From: Bacteroidales bacterium
GTDB taxonomy: Bacteria > Bacteroidota > Bacteroidia > Bacteroidales > UBA932
Length of the DNA: 6,974 nt
Assembly (NCBI GenBank): GCA_017509375.1
Contig: JAFWPT010000143.1
Span: 1 to 6,974, forward strand
Direction of reading: 5' to 3'
Both the position numbers and the translations under genes were made by a program. Shown here one piece after another: positions 6,772-6,974 of the stretch; the first letter of the stretch is position 1; each line of letters starts with the position of its first letter. The notes under the pieces were generated by a model that did no database searches, was not told the origin of the DNA, and worked only from the letters and a program-made list of their open reading frames with translations.

Positions 6772-6924
6772 TTAGAAATTGAGATCGTCATCCTCATCAT
6801 CTGAGAATTGATTAATACCGAAACCACCGCTCGTGCAGAGAATCTCAGGATTCAGCAGATTGAGCGGTCTGAACTGAGGAGCCACATACTCCTTCCGGAC
6901 AATTGATTTGTTTTGGCAGAACAT
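6772..6924 (-). CDS. Small 50-residue acidic-tailed peptide, unannotated type
   Basis: A short frame runs from the ATG at 6924 to the TAA at 6772. It begins MFCQNKSIVRKEYVAPQ and contains LCTSGGFGIN, and it ends in an acidic tail (SDDEDDDLNF). TGA and TAA lie in frame just before the ATG, so the start is fixed. Small Bacteroidales proteins with a K-x-Y-x-x-P start, a central C-x-S-G-G and an acidic or Gly-rich end occur next to surface lipoprotein genes in my recollection; their function is not known to me. There is no signal peptide or membrane segment. The stop is 13 bases before the lipoprotein ATG, which points to a shared transcript. It could be a regulatory or precursor peptide, or a leader frame for the giant gene. 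The coding look is good (a sensible composition with no repeats), but length limits certainty. Confidence 0.7.
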   Translation of the reverse strand: MFCQNKSIVRKEYVAPQFRPLNLLNPEILCTSGGFGINQFSDDEDDDLNF

Positions 6925-6946
6925 AGTTTATCAGGGTTTTAATCGT

Positions 6947-6961
6947 TTATAATCATTATCA
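6947..6961 (-). promoter_or_regulatory. Possible Fur-like operator
   Basis: The minus strand reads TGATAATGATTATAA. This matches 13 of the 14 defined positions of the 7-1-7 Fur model (TGATAAT-N-ATTATCA) and is a near-perfect inverted repeat. It lies 22 bases before the ATG of the small peptide gene, where an operator could act. I see no clear Bacteroidetes promoter (TTTG at -33, TAnnTTTG at -7) in the 50 bases available, so the promoter may lie outside the window. The region is AT-rich, so chance is possible. Confidence 0.3.
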
Positions 6962-6974
6962 ATGACACTCCCCT

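Noticed and set aside
6759..6827. An N-terminal extension of the lipoprotein from a GTG at 6827
   Set aside because: It would bury the signal peptide behind 23 polar residues and overlap the small peptide gene in another frame; the ATG at 6758 gives a normal lipoprotein signal.

Overview
The window looks like a chromosomal segment from a member of the Bacteroidales. The signs are a fimbrillin-like lipoprotein N-terminus, a BACON-type domain, many shuffled Ig-like modules, starts without a clear Shine-Dalgarno sequence, and GC near 50% that swings strongly from module to module. I cannot name a genus from the sequence.

Plus strand, 1-803: a housekeeping pair. The last 25 codons of a probable Lon protease gene overlap a complete uracil-DNA glycosylase gene (ung, 63-734). 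A strong hairpin with A and T runs on its two sides (776-803) can terminate transcription from both directions between the convergent gene sets.

Minus strand, 6974 down to 828: an accessory surface-protein locus. In transcription order it holds a possible Fur-like site (6947-6961), an overlooked 50-residue peptide gene (6772-6924), a very large modular lipoprotein (2388-6758, 1456 residues), and a C-terminal piece (828-2387) with two fibronectin-III-like domains and a DNA/RNA non-specific (NUC1-type) endonuclease domain. The lipoprotein order is lipobox, fimbrillin-like domain, M1, InlB/Flg_new-like repeat, BACON-like domain, M2, Ig-A1, Ig-B1, M3, Ig-A2, Ig-B2 and a C-terminal beta domain.

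The central observation is that the lipoprotein and the nuclease piece share one reading frame and are separated by a single TGA (2388-2390). The nuclease piece has no signal peptide and no convincing start. The frame between the TGA and the first possible start (GTG at 2315) already encodes a Gly/Ser linker and the first strand of the first FN3-like domain. The locus is therefore best read as one surface-anchored nuclease of about 1976 residues, interrupted either by a nonsense mutation (or sequencing error) or by a stop that is sometimes read through. A perfect 6-bp GC hairpin lies 7 bases after the TGA. If the stop is not read through, the cell makes an anchored adhesin-like lipoprotein without its enzyme.
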